From: Sediminibacillus albus
GTDB lineage: Bacteria > Bacillota > Bacilli > Bacillales > Amphibacillaceae
Assembly (NCBI RefSeq): GCF_900101125.1
Contig: NZ_FNFL01000002.1
Span: 434,001 to 498,000, forward strand
Length of the DNA: 64,000 bases
Reading direction: 5' to 3'
The notes beneath the pieces are model-generated. The model made no database searches, was not told the origin of the DNA, and saw nothing but the letters and a program-made list of their open reading frames with translations. The position numbers and the translations under genes were made by a program. Shown one piece after another: positions 50,837 to 59,267 of the stretch; position 1 is the first letter of the stretch; each line of letters starts with the position of its first letter.

Positions 50837-52876
50837 ATGATAAATGTCTTTAGAAGCATATGGATAAAAACGGCTCTAACCTTTGGAGGTGGAGCCGTGC
50901 TTTTAGTTGCATTGTTAGTTGTACATATAAACCAGGGGAGTGTGGAGTTGCCGTTGCACGTGGTAGCCAATGCTCTTTTTGCCCCTGAAGATATAATTGA
51001 GCATCATACGGTGCGGTTTTTACGGCTGCCAAGAGCGGTCATCGGGATACTTGCTGGAGGCGCATTGGCGGTATCCGGGGTGATTTTGCAGACGATCACC
51101 AAAAATCCGCTCGCTTCTGCCAGTACATTGGGTATTCATGCCGGCACTTATTTTGCTGTTGTTTTCAGTACTATTTTTATACCTGCCATGATTCCAGGCC
51201 AGGGATTAATTGTTGCTTTTGCCGGGGGAATCCTTACCGCGCTGCTTGTTTATGGACTGGCGGGAGGTGCTGCGGCGAATCCGGTAAAGATGGTTCTGGC
51301 AGGCATGGTGGTCACGATCATGTTCTCTTCCTTTACCTCTGTGCTGCAAATTTTTTACGAAAATGAAACCGCGGGCTTGTTTTTATGGGGAGCAGGGACG
51401 CTTGTCCAAAATGATTGGGGGGGAGTGCAATTTTCCTTGCCATTTATTATTGTCGGTCTCTGTGGAGTTTTTTTTATCGCAAGTCAACTGGATATTTTTC
51501 GATTAGGAGAGGATGTTGCCTCGTCTCTCGGGCAAAATGTCGGCAGGCTCCGGCTAATTTCTCTGCTTATTGCAGTGTTTTTGACAGCGGTGACAGTAAG
51601 CGTCGTCGGCCCGATCGGTTTTGTCGGTTTGATTGCTCCTCATTTACTAAAATTAATAGGTTTCCGCAGCCATTATTTATTAGTGGCCGGGTCATTCATA
51701 TGGGGAGCTAACGTCCTATTAGGTGCTGATGTGCTGGCAAGAATCATCGATACTTCCTTTTCTGAACTGCCGGTAGGTTCGATAACAGCCCTCATCGGTG
51801 CGCCATGGTTAATTTGGCTTGTACTGAACAAACGGAACCGCCAATATGGGGATAAGCAAACCGGGGTTTTGGCAGGCAGTGTAAGATTGCCCTTTTCAAG
51901 CAGGCTGCTTCTGCCAATTTTAGTCATCCTTTTAGCCGGAGCAATTTTTATCGGACTTACTGCTGGAAATTATGGTATTCAGATCGCTGACAGCATATCG
52001 GCTGTTATGGGAAATGGAAATGAATTTTTACGTAATATGATCGTTAATTTGCGACTGCCTCGTTTATTGGTAGCGGCTTTAAGCGGTGCACTATTGGCAG
52101 TCAGCGGCTTTGTATTCCAAGGGGTTTTGAGAAACCCATTGGCTGATCCTTCGGTAATAGGAATTACTTCTGGTGCCGGAGTAGGCGCTTTGTTAGTTAT
52201 TTTTTCTAGCTTATCGGCAGCTTTTATTCCACTTGGGGCATTTATGGGAGCTCTAGCAGCCTTTTTAGTTGTTATGGGTCTTTCGTATCGGGCTGGCTTC
52301 CAGCCGTCCTTGTTGGCTTTGTTAGGGATTGGTGTATCAGCATTTGGATCTGCGCTCATTCAAATCATGGTGGTACAGGCAGACATGGCTGTAGCATCTG
52401 CGTTAACTTGGTTATCTGGAAGCACATATGCGAAAAGCTGGGAGGCATTGATCGATTATCTGCTCTGGCCGATGGTTATTTTGGTTCCAATTCTTTACCT
52501 GCAATCAAAGAATTTGAACGTATTGTCGCTGGGAGATGAAACGGCTAAAGGGCTTGGATTGCGGGTTACCCGTACTCGTTTTGAAATGGCCCTTGTCGCC
52601 TCTCTGCTGGCTGCCGCTAGTGTCGCTGCTGTCGGAACGATAAGCTTTGTTGGATTAATAGCTCCGCATGTGGCAAGGATGTTTCTCGGACCAGGCCATA
52701 AGTACCTGCTTCCTTGTTCCGCTTTATTAGGAGCTTTCTTCCTTGTCGTCGCTGACATACTTAGCAGAACATTGCTCGTGCCAAAAGAAATACCATCAGG
52801 TATTTTGGTTGCATTAATGGGCGCTCCATATTTTTTATGGTTGATGTACAAATCCTCGCTTCCGAAAGTAAATTAA
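50837..52876 (+). CDS. Fused double FecCD-type siderophore permease
   Basis: 679 residues made of two permeases in one chain, as in E. coli FhuB. Half 1 (about 10-335): RLPRAVIGILAGGALAVSGV, QTITKNPLASASTLGIHAG, VGPIGFVGLIAPHLLKLIG. Half 2 (about 370-679): LRLPRLLVAALSGALLAVSG, FQGVLRNPLADPSVIGITSG, GTISFVGLIAPHVARMFLG. Each half has about ten membrane segments. ATG at 50837 lies 4 nt after the binding protein's stop. No ATP-binding protein gene follows; it must borrow a FhuC/YusV-like ATPase encoded elsewhere, as known for several B. subtilis siderophore systems. Confidence 0.92.
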   Translation: MINVFRSIWIKTALTFGGGAVLLVALLVVHINQGSVELPLHVVANALFAPEDIIEHHTVRFLRLPRAVIGILAGGALAVSGVILQTITKNPLASASTLGIHAGTYFAVVFSTIFIPAMIPGQGLIVAFAGGILTALLVYGLAGGAAANPVKMVLAGMVVTIMFSSFTSVLQIFYENETAGLFLWGAGTLVQNDWGGVQFSLPFIIVGLCGVFFIASQLDIFRLGEDVASSLGQNVGRLRLISLLIAVFLTAVTVSVVGPIGFVGLIAPHLLKLIGFRSHYLLVAGSFIWGANVLLGADVLARIIDTSFSELPVGSITALIGAPWLIWLVLNKRNRQYGDKQTGVLAGSVRLPFSSRLLLPILVILLAGAIFIGLTAGNYGIQIADSISAVMGNGNEFLRNMIVNLRLPRLLVAALSGALLAVSGFVFQGVLRNPLADPSVIGITSGAGVGALLVIFSSLSAAFIPLGAFMGALAAFLVVMGLSYRAGFQPSLLALLGIGVSAFGSALIQIMVVQADMAVASALTWLSGSTYAKSWEALIDYLLWPMVILVPILYLQSKNLNVLSLGDETAKGLGLRVTRTRFEMALVASLLAAASVAAVGTISFVGLIAPHVARMFLGPGHKYLLPCSALLGAFFLVVADILSRTLLVPKEIPSGILVALMGAPYFLWLMYKSSLPKVN

Positions 52877-52905
52877 CAAGGAAAACTTTTCAATTGGGCA
52901 AAAAT

Positions 52906-52939
52906 AAAGACCTGGCTGTATTTATACAGCCAGGTCTTT
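52906..52939. terminator. Bidirectional terminator between permease and ptsI
   Basis: AAAGACCTGGCTGTA (52906-52920) and TACAGCCAGGTCTTT (52925-52939) form a perfect 15-bp stem over a TTTA loop, between two convergent genes. Confidence 0.92.
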
Positions 52940-52950
52940 GCTTTATATAA

Positions 52951-54666
52951 CTATTGGTTTGTTTTTTCTCTGATGAACTGTTCAACTTCCTCTGCAGTGT
53001 TCATCGAAAGAAGCTTGTCCTTAAAGGATGCTAAATCCTGCTTGGAAAGTTCTTTAATTTGCGTACGAGCAGGAAGAATGGAAGTGGCGCTCATACTAAA
53101 TTCATCAAGACCAAGTCCTAACAGAATAGGGATTGCGATTGAATCGCCGGCCATTTCTCCACACATACCAGCCCATTTACCTTCTGCATGTGCAGCTTCT
53201 ATTACATTATTGACCAAGTTGATGATAGAAGGGTTATACGGTTGGTACAAGTAAGAAACCCGTTCATTCATCCGGTCTGCAGCCATGGTGTATTGAATTA
53301 AATCATTGGTGCCGATGCTGAAGAAGTCAACTTCTTTAGCAAATTGACGGGCAATAACCGCAGTAGAAGGAATCTCAACCATGATGCCTATTTCTATTTG
53401 ATCAGAAACTTCTGTTCCTTCATTGATAAGCTTGTCTTTTTCCTCTAACAATATCGCTTTTGCTTGCCGGAACTCATCTAATGTGGCGATCATTGGAAAC
53501 ATGATTTTTAAGTTTCCGGAAGTACTAGCCCGCAGCAACGCACGAAGCTGGGTACGGAAAATGTCGTCTCTTTCCAGGCATAGGCGGATGGCACGGAAGC
53601 CCAGGAATGGATTAAGTTCTTTTGGAAGGTCCAAATAAGAAAGTTCTTTATCTCCGCCAATATCAAGCGTTCGAACGACAACAGGTTTATCTCCCATTTG
53701 GTCCAATACAGACTTGTAAGCTTTATACTGTTCCTCTTCGGTAGGCAATTCGCTTTTACCCATGTACAAGAATTCTGTGCGGTATAAGCCAACGCCTTCT
53801 CCACCGTTATTGATTACCCCTTCTACATCTTCTGGGGTACCAATATTGGCAACAAGTTCTACATGCTCACCTTCAGCTGTTTTTGTTGGCTCATCCTTTA
53901 ATTTAGCCCATTCTTGTTTCTGTTCTTCGAAATCAGCCTGTTTCTTTTTATAAGCAGCTAGCTCTTCCTCACTGGGATCAATGATCACGTGGCCATCAAT
54001 GCCATCTACAATGATAAGGGTATCCTTATCGGCTGCTTCGGTTATGTTTTTGGTCCCTACAACTGCAGGAATTTCCAATGAGCGGGCCATGATTGCTGAA
54101 TGGGAAGTTCTGCCGCCGATATTAGTAGTAAAGCCTTTAACGAACCGTTTATTTAACTGAGCAGTATCAGACGGCGTCAAATCCTCTGCTACGATAACGA
54201 CTTCTTCATCAATTAATGCAGGATCAGGGAAGGTTACTTTAAGTAAGTGGGCCATTACACGTTTGGTAACATCCTGTATATCTGCTGCACGCTCTCTCAT
54301 ATACTCATTATCCATGTTTTTGAACATATCGATAAACATGTTTGCTGTTTCGTCTAATGCTGCTTCGGCATTAACGTTTTCCGATTTAATCTTATCCTTA
54401 ATGGGATTAATCATCTCTGGATCGCTTAATACAAGCAAGTGTGCTGAAAATATCTCCGCATGTTCATCGCCAAGTGACTTTTTCGCATTTTCTTTGATGA
54501 TTTCCAGTTCTTGTTTCGAAACCTCCAAAGCGTTGTCTAATCTCTCGATTTCCGCTTCAGGGTTTTCAACCTTTGATTTATCAAAAGTCAGCTCAGGGAC
54601 TTCCAGCTTATAAGCTTTAGCGATGGCAATCCCGTTTGATGCTGCTATTCCATTAATGCTGCTCAT
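52951..54666 (-). CDS. ptsI: Phosphoenolpyruvate-protein phosphotransferase (enzyme I)
   Basis: First enzyme of the sugar phosphotransferase system; takes phosphate from phosphoenolpyruvate onto His189 ([13 protein letters not shown]) and passes it to HPr. 571 residues: helical HPr-binding domain, then the phosphohistidine domain and the PEP-binding barrel ([47 protein letters not shown]). Starts 5 nt after ptsH. The pair lies here at the end of the fructose operon rather than next to ptsG as in B. subtilis. Confidence 0.98.
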   Translation of the reverse strand: MSSINGIAASNGIAIAKAYKLEVPELTFDKSKVENPEAEIERLDNALEVSKQELEIIKENAKKSLGDEHAEIFSAHLLVLSDPEMINPIKDKIKSENVNAEAALDETANMFIDMFKNMDNEYMRERAADIQDVTKRVMAHLLKVTFPDPALIDEEVVIVAEDLTPSDTAQLNKRFVKGFTTNIGGRTSHSAIMARSLEIPAVVGTKNITEAADKDTLIIVDGIDGHVIIDPSEEELAAYKKKQADFEEQKQEWAKLKDEPTKTAEGEHVELVANIGTPEDVEGVINNGGEGVGLYRTEFLYMGKSELPTEEEQYKAYKSVLDQMGDKPVVVRTLDIGGDKELSYLDLPKELNPFLGFRAIRLCLERDDIFRTQLRALLRASTSGNLKIMFPMIATLDEFRQAKAILLEEKDKLINEGTEVSDQIEIGIMVEIPSTAVIARQFAKEVDFFSIGTNDLIQYTMAADRMNERVSYLYQPYNPSIINLVNNVIEAAHAEGKWAGMCGEMAGDSIAIPILLGLGLDEFSMSATSILPARTQIKELSKQDLASFKDKLLSMNTAEEVEQFIREKTNQ

Positions 54667-54671
54667 TATAA

Positions 54672-54938
54672 TTATTCTCCTAGCCCTTCAGTTTTGATAG
54701 TATCGACAATTGTCTGCAGAGCTTCTTCCTCATCGGAGCCTTCTGCAGATACCTTAATTTCTGCATCCTTAGGGATTCCTAGTGACATAACTCCCATGAT
54801 TGACTTTAAGTTAACGTTTTTTCCGTTATACTCCATATTGATGTCTGATTCGAAATTACCAGCTTTGTTAACCAGAACCGTAGCAGGACGTGCATGTACT
54901 CCTGTTTCGTCTGTGATAGTCATTGTTTTTTCTACCAT
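54672..54938 (-). CDS. ptsH: Phosphocarrier protein HPr
   Basis: 88 residues. His15 in [11 protein letters not shown] receives phosphate from enzyme I and passes it to sugar-specific EIIA domains; Ser46 in [11 protein letters not shown] is the target of HPr kinase for CcpA-dependent repression. Its paralogue Crh lacks His15. ATG follows TAGGAGG. A 58-bp gap with a weak hairpin separates it from fruA, and a separate ptsH promoter there cannot be excluded. Confidence 0.98.
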   Translation of the reverse strand: MVEKTMTITDETGVHARPATVLVNKAGNFESDINMEYNGKNVNLKSIMGVMSLGIPKDAEIKVSAEGSDEEEALQTIVDTIKTEGLGE

Positions 54939-54996
54939 AGATAAAACCTCCTAATTATTTATCTTTTATAGTCACGGGCAGTATCCCTGTACTATT

Positions 54997-56892
54997 TTAC
55001 TCTTTTCTAAGGTCTTTTTTCAAGAATCCGAGCATAGCTGCACTCACTGCTGTTCCAACAAGGATTGCAAGCAAGTACAAGAGAGGATTTCCTTCGACAA
55101 GCCCAGCTACTACAATACCACCATGAGGGGCCCTTAGTCCAATGTCAAACAACATGGTTAGTCCTCCGGCAATGGCAGAGCCGATAGCAACAGAAGGAAT
55201 TACCCGGGCCGGATCTGCAGCAGCAAATGGGATTGCGCCTTCTGTGATGAAGAAGGCCCCTAGGGCGTAAGCAGATTTTCCCGCTTCTCGTTCTTGTTTC
55301 GTGAATTTGTTTTTAAACATCGTAGTTGCCACTGCAAGTGAAAGCGGCGGTACCATCCCGCCTGCCATAATAGCAGCAATAAAAGTGAAATTATCAGCAT
55401 CAAGCATTGCAATTCCAAATGTATAAGCAGCCTTGTTGATTGGACCGCCCATATCAACAGCCATCATTCCGCCTAATAATAGTCCGAGTAACACAAGATT
55501 TGAGCCGCCAAGACTTTCCAGCCAGCTGGATAGTCCTGTATAAATGGTTGTCAATGGTGGATTAATCAGCAGCATAATCAGTCCGGTAATTCCAATGGCA
55601 AATACCGGGTATAAAAGGACTGTTTTCAAACCATCGAATATGGCAGGGAGTCCTTGCATGGCTTTTTTGACAAATAAAGTAACATAACCAGCCAGAAAAC
55701 CTGCGATCAGCCCGCCGAGAAAGCCTGAACCGCCATCAGCACCTTCAACTCCTGAAGTGATAGCGATTAGGCCAGCGATCATTCCTGGAGCAAAGCCGGG
55801 CCGGTCAGCAATACTGGAAGCAATGAAACCAGCAAGAACTGGAACCATTAAGAAAAAGGCATTTCCTCCGCCGATGGTATTTAACATCTCTGCAAAACGG
55901 TTATAATCATCGTTTGCAGGGTCTGCGGAGTTAATCCCCCATAAGAAGGAGATTGCTATTAAGATACCGCCTCCGACAACAAAAGGAAGCATATTGGAAA
56001 CACCGTTCATCAAGTGCTTATAGAATCCGGAACGGCCGCCGCTGTTTTGATTGTTCTCATCGGAAGACTGCCCGCCATCCCCTTGATATATCGGGGCATC
56101 CTTATTAACAGCTTTGTTCAGCAATTCTTTTGGCTGATGAATAGCCTTTCCGACCGGTACCTGAATCAAAGGTTTTCCGCGGAAGCGGTCTGTTTCAATT
56201 TTGGTATCGGCCGCAACAATGATTGCATCTGCCTGTTCGATTTCTTCATCGGTCAGCCGATTCTTCACCCCGCCTGAGCCATTTGTTTCCACTTTAATAG
56301 TAATGCCCATTTCTGAAGCAGTTTCTTTTAGTTTATCTGCTGCCATATATGTATGGGCAATTCCTGTGGGACAGCCAGTTACCGCCAGGATGCTGCTGGC
56401 CTGATTGCCGGTCTCCTGTTGGGTTTCTTCTGACTCTTCCTGTTCTTTCGCGTCTATTACAGTCATTACTTCAGCCTCTGAGGAGGCTTCTTCCAGCTTT
56501 TGGCGGAAATCTTTATCCATCAGGAAGGAAGAAAGTCTTGATAAAGTTTCCAAGTGAGTTTGATTAGCACCTTCAGAAGCTGCAATCATGAAAAATAAGT
56601 GGGATGGCGCACCGTCTAAGGATTCGTAATCAATCCCTTCTTTCGCTCTGCCAAACACGATGGCTGGCGTGGCTACAGCGGAGGTCTTGGCATGGGGAAT
56701 GGCGATCCCTTCGCCAATTCCTGTCGTGCTCTGTGATTCCCGCTCTAAAATGGCATCCTTGTACGCTTGTTTGTCATTCAACCGGCCGGCTTCATCCAAT
56801 TTTGATACTAACTCATCGATGACATCCGCCTTGGAAGTGGCTTGTAAATCTAAAATAATTGTATCTTCTTTTAACAAATCCGTAATCTTCAC
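54997..56892 (-). CDS. fruA: Fructose-specific PTS enzyme IIABC
   Basis: 631 residues with three domains: EIIA (1-150; phosphorylated His67 in GEGIAIPHAKTS), EIIB (165-265; Cys174 in AVTGCPTGIAHTYMAAD) and the membrane EIIC (295-631; LMNGVSNMLPFVVGGGILIA and later GAPHGG-type RAPHGGIVVAG). It imports fructose as fructose 1-phosphate. A polar Gly/Asn/Ser linker (GDGGQSSDENNQNSGG) joins EIIB and EIIC. It starts 15 nt after fruK. Confidence 0.97.
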   Translation of the reverse strand: MKITDLLKEDTIILDLQATSKADVIDELVSKLDEAGRLNDKQAYKDAILERESQSTTGIGEGIAIPHAKTSAVATPAIVFGRAKEGIDYESLDGAPSHLFFMIAASEGANQTHLETLSRLSSFLMDKDFRQKLEEASSEAEVMTVIDAKEQEESEETQQETGNQASSILAVTGCPTGIAHTYMAADKLKETASEMGITIKVETNGSGGVKNRLTDEEIEQADAIIVAADTKIETDRFRGKPLIQVPVGKAIHQPKELLNKAVNKDAPIYQGDGGQSSDENNQNSGGRSGFYKHLMNGVSNMLPFVVGGGILIAISFLWGINSADPANDDYNRFAEMLNTIGGGNAFFLMVPVLAGFIASSIADRPGFAPGMIAGLIAITSGVEGADGGSGFLGGLIAGFLAGYVTLFVKKAMQGLPAIFDGLKTVLLYPVFAIGITGLIMLLINPPLTTIYTGLSSWLESLGGSNLVLLGLLLGGMMAVDMGGPINKAAYTFGIAMLDADNFTFIAAIMAGGMVPPLSLAVATTMFKNKFTKQEREAGKSAYALGAFFITEGAIPFAAADPARVIPSVAIGSAIAGGLTMLFDIGLRAPHGGIVVAGLVEGNPLLYLLAILVGTAVSAAMLGFLKKDLRKE

Positions 56893-56907
56893 TATGAATA
56901 CCTCCTT

Positions 56908-57819
56908 TTATAATGCTTCCGTAGTTATTTTAGAAAGTAATGCTTCCACATCTTCTTGCTCGCACAAGTCGTCACTAAATGCGGTAGCACTTCCAGCTGC
57001 AACTGCTGTTTTAAAGGACAGCACAGGATCCTTGGTTTTCACGTAACTGGACAAAAAACCAGCAACCATGGAATCTCCTGATCCCACCGTATTTTTCACT
57101 TGACCGGATGGGACATTTGCTCGTAAACAAGTATCCTTATTAATATAGATGGCTCCATTGCCGCCCATCGAGATAATCACATGCCTTGCACCCTTTTGCT
57201 GCAGCTGTTTCCCGTAATGGGCTGCCTGCTCATGAGTGGTAATGGCTGTGTCAAATAATTCGCCTAATTCATGGTGATTTGGCTTCACCAAAAATAACTC
57301 CCGGCCGACAATTTCCTTTAAAGCGTTGCTTGATGTATCAGCAATCATTTTCACGCCGTTTTGCCTGCAAAGCTCAGCCGCCTGGACATAAAAGTCTGTT
57401 GCAATCGTAGAGGGCACGCTTCCGGCAGCTACTAAATAATCTCCCTCGGACATTTCGGCAATTTGCTTAAACAGCTGCTCTTGCTGCTCAGCGGTTATTT
57501 CCGGACCAGGCCCATTGATCTCTGTTTCGTCTGTTGATTTTAATTTCATGTTCACTCTTGTCGTTCCGTTGACAGCAATAAACTGATGGTCAATATTTTC
57601 TTTAGTAAGTTCATTTTTAATAAAGTCTCCAGTAAAACCGCCAAGAAAGCCGATAGCTGTATTACTGCGCCCCAGGCGGTTAAGGACCCGCGAGACATTG
57701 ATGCCTTTGCCGCCCGGATAATAAAATGTTTTATTTCCTCTGTTCAATCCCCCTGGAGTAAATGTATCTACGTGGATAACATAGTCGACGGACGGGTTTA
57801 AGGTACAAGTAAAAATCAT
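56908..57819 (-). CDS. fruK: 1-phosphofructokinase
   Basis: PfkB-family kinase that turns fructose 1-phosphate into fructose 1,6-bisphosphate, which is also the CggR effector and stimulates HPr kinase. 303 residues: NPSVDYVIHVDTF, YPGGKGINVSRVLNRLG, and the active-site motif VKNTVGSGDSMVAGFLSSY with the catalytic Asp. It starts 3 nt after the fruR stop. Confidence 0.96.
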   Translation of the reverse strand: MIFTCTLNPSVDYVIHVDTFTPGGLNRGNKTFYYPGGKGINVSRVLNRLGRSNTAIGFLGGFTGDFIKNELTKENIDHQFIAVNGTTRVNMKLKSTDETEINGPGPEITAEQQEQLFKQIAEMSEGDYLVAAGSVPSTIATDFYVQAAELCRQNGVKMIADTSSNALKEIVGRELFLVKPNHHELGELFDTAITTHEQAAHYGKQLQQKGARHVIISMGGNGAIYINKDTCLRANVPSGQVKNTVGSGDSMVAGFLSSYVKTKDPVLSFKTAVAAGSATAFSDDLCEQEDVEALLSKITTEAL

Positions 57820-57822
57820 TGA

Positions 57823-58569
57823 TTACACAACCTTTATGTTTGTCTTATTTTGGTAGGGTGACAGTATGTGTTCATCTACCTCAGTAGTGATAATTTGGCT
57901 GTCCTCTAATTCTGCAATCTTGCTGAACGATACTTGATTGAACTTGGACTGGTCAGCAAGCACAAAGCATTCTTGGGACAAGCGGAGGGACAGCTGTTTA
58001 ATCCGTGCCTCTTCCGGATCCGGGGTTGTTAAGCCATACGCTAAATCGATTCCATTCACCCCCAAAAAACATTTGTCAAAACGATATTTATTTAAGCCCG
58101 ATTGGGCTCCATGACCGATGAGTGCTTTTGTTTTATGTTTTACATAACCACCGGTTAGATACGTTGGTATTTGATATTTACTTAGCGCATCTAAGTGAGT
58201 AAGCCCATTCGTAACGACTGTCACTCCTTTTTCTTTTAAAAAAGGAATCATTTCAAAGGTGGTAGTGCCTGCATCTAAGTAAATATATTCTTCTTCATTT
58301 ACAAAGCCTGCTGCATAGCGGGCAATTTTTAGTTTTTCTTGATGGTTTTTGGTAGTTTTTTCTGGAAAGCTTAACTCCTGGCTAATCGATTGCTTTGTCG
58401 CTGCTCCACCATGGACACGGACTAATTTATCCAAGCTCTCCAGTTCGCTTAAATCCCTTCTAATCGTAGATTCCGAAGATTTTGTTAAACGAACGAGGTC
58501 TTGAATGTTAACGGTTCCTTGTTTGGCCAAACGCTGTAAGATAAGTTGGTGGCGTTCTGGTGTAAGGAT
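57823..58569 (-). CDS. fruR: Fructose operon regulator, DeoR family, with apparent non-AUG start
   Basis: DeoR-type regulator: N-terminal helix-turn-helix (NIQDLVRLTKSSESTIRRDL) and a sugar-phosphate sensor domain (YLDAGTTTFEMIPFL, VVTNGLTHLDALSK, KCFLGVNGID). The family begins MLTPERHQLIL. Here this stretch is encoded, but the codon in the Met position is ATC (58567-58569), preceded by ATT and then a TGA. AGAGGTG lies 7 nt before the ATC. No ATG or GTG is available in frame, and the next in-frame TTG (58530) would remove the start of the DNA-binding domain and has no ribosome site. I therefore place the start at ATC (248 residues); ATT at 58572 is the alternative. Confidence 0.85.
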   Translation of the reverse strand: MLTPERHQLILQRLAKQGTVNIQDLVRLTKSSESTIRRDLSELESLDKLVRVHGGAATKQSISQELSFPEKTTKNHQEKLKIARYAAGFVNEEEYIYLDAGTTTFEMIPFLKEKGVTVVTNGLTHLDALSKYQIPTYLTGGYVKHKTKALIGHGAQSGLNKYRFDKCFLGVNGIDLAYGLTTPDPEEARIKQLSLRLSQECFVLADQSKFNQVSFSKIAELEDSQIITTEVDEHILSPYQNKTNIKVV

Positions 58570-58604
58570 AATTCATCACCTCTTAAGTAATATCAATCAA
58601 ATAA

Positions 58605-58633
58605 ATCATAAAGCAAACCCTTTCATTTTTCAA
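58605..58633 (-). promoter_or_regulatory. fruR-fruK-fruA promoter with cre-like spacer
   Basis: On the minus strand TTGAAA (58628-58633), 17-bp spacer and TATGAT (58605-58610). Within it, 58612-58626 reads ATGAAAGGGTTTGCT on the minus strand, 14 of 15 matches to cre but with GG in place of the central CG, so CcpA binding may be weak. Confidence 0.65.
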
Positions 58634-58666
58634 TCATAATTAATCAAAAACATCCAAAAACAATCA
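58627..58666 (-). promoter_or_regulatory. FruR operator: four 10-bp-phased direct repeats
   Basis: On the minus strand four consecutive 10-mers read TGATTGTTTT, TGGATGTTTT, TGATTAATTA and TGATTGAAAA, the last running into the -35 box. TGATT units recur further downstream near 58.60 kb. The exact 10-bp period puts all units on one face of the helix, as expected for a multimeric DeoR-type regulator. Confidence 0.65.
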
Positions 58667-58765
58667 TCGGTTCACAAATTAGTCATTTTACAATCGGAAT
58701 TCTATTCAAAATTAAACAGAAAAGGTTGAGAGAGGAGGGCATGAAAATAGTGAAATACATCCATT

Positions 58766-59218
58766 AGCAAAAATCGAACGATAACAGCATAGAAAGTTTT
58801 AAAAAGCCATCTTTAAGCATTCGATTGATGACGAAAAGGAATATATATGGCGATTAACAGTAGGTGTTTCTTTAATAGTATCGGATAACCATTAGTACTA
58901 CGCTGCGGAAATACACTACGCTTCCCGCAGGAGTCTCCGTGGATTTCCTCCGCTGAAAGTCTACGTACTGTTTTCAACCATTAAACCTCAAATGCTTAAG
59001 ATTTACTTGAGACCGCGGTTGTCATGCAAGGTAGTAAGAAGCTGAAGCCGTGCCCACGGAAAGCGAAGGACGCTGCCGGCGGATGCCTAAGCACCGAACC
59101 TTGTTAGAAGGAAGAAATAGAGTTGTCACTGTGGCCCGCAGATTATATGAAACAATAGAAAAGAAAAATCGAACGAGTTCGAATGCTAAGGATTTCGAAT
59201 CATCGTTCGATTTTTGCT
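58766..59218. mobile_element. 453-bp element with 17-bp terminal inverted repeats, containing dispersed repeat copy 2
   Basis: AGCAAAAATCGAACGAT (58766-58782) is perfectly inverted at ATCGTTCGATTTTTGCT (59202-59218). Inside are the palindrome-rich block GCGGAAATACACTACGCTTC near 58.91 kb with its partner GTGGATTTCCTCCGC near 58.94 kb, and the GCTGAAGCCGTGCCCACGG core shared with 12.9 kb. No transposase is encoded and no target-site duplication is evident. It may be a MITE-like non-autonomous element or a nested repeat. The rest of the fruR-lysophospholipase gap holds nothing further. Confidence 0.5.
59165..59216. terminator. Large bidirectional terminator-like hairpin
   Basis: AAAAATCGAACGA (from 59165) pairs with TCGTTCGATTTTT (to 59215), with an inner TTCGAAT/ATTTCGAA stem. 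It forms one end of the terminal-repeat element and probably terminates the minus-strand lysophospholipase gene. Confidence 0.6.
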
Positions 59219-59267
59219 TTGGCCGCTATACGTTTGTGGCAACCCCATCTGCTGAAAAGTTAAAAAA

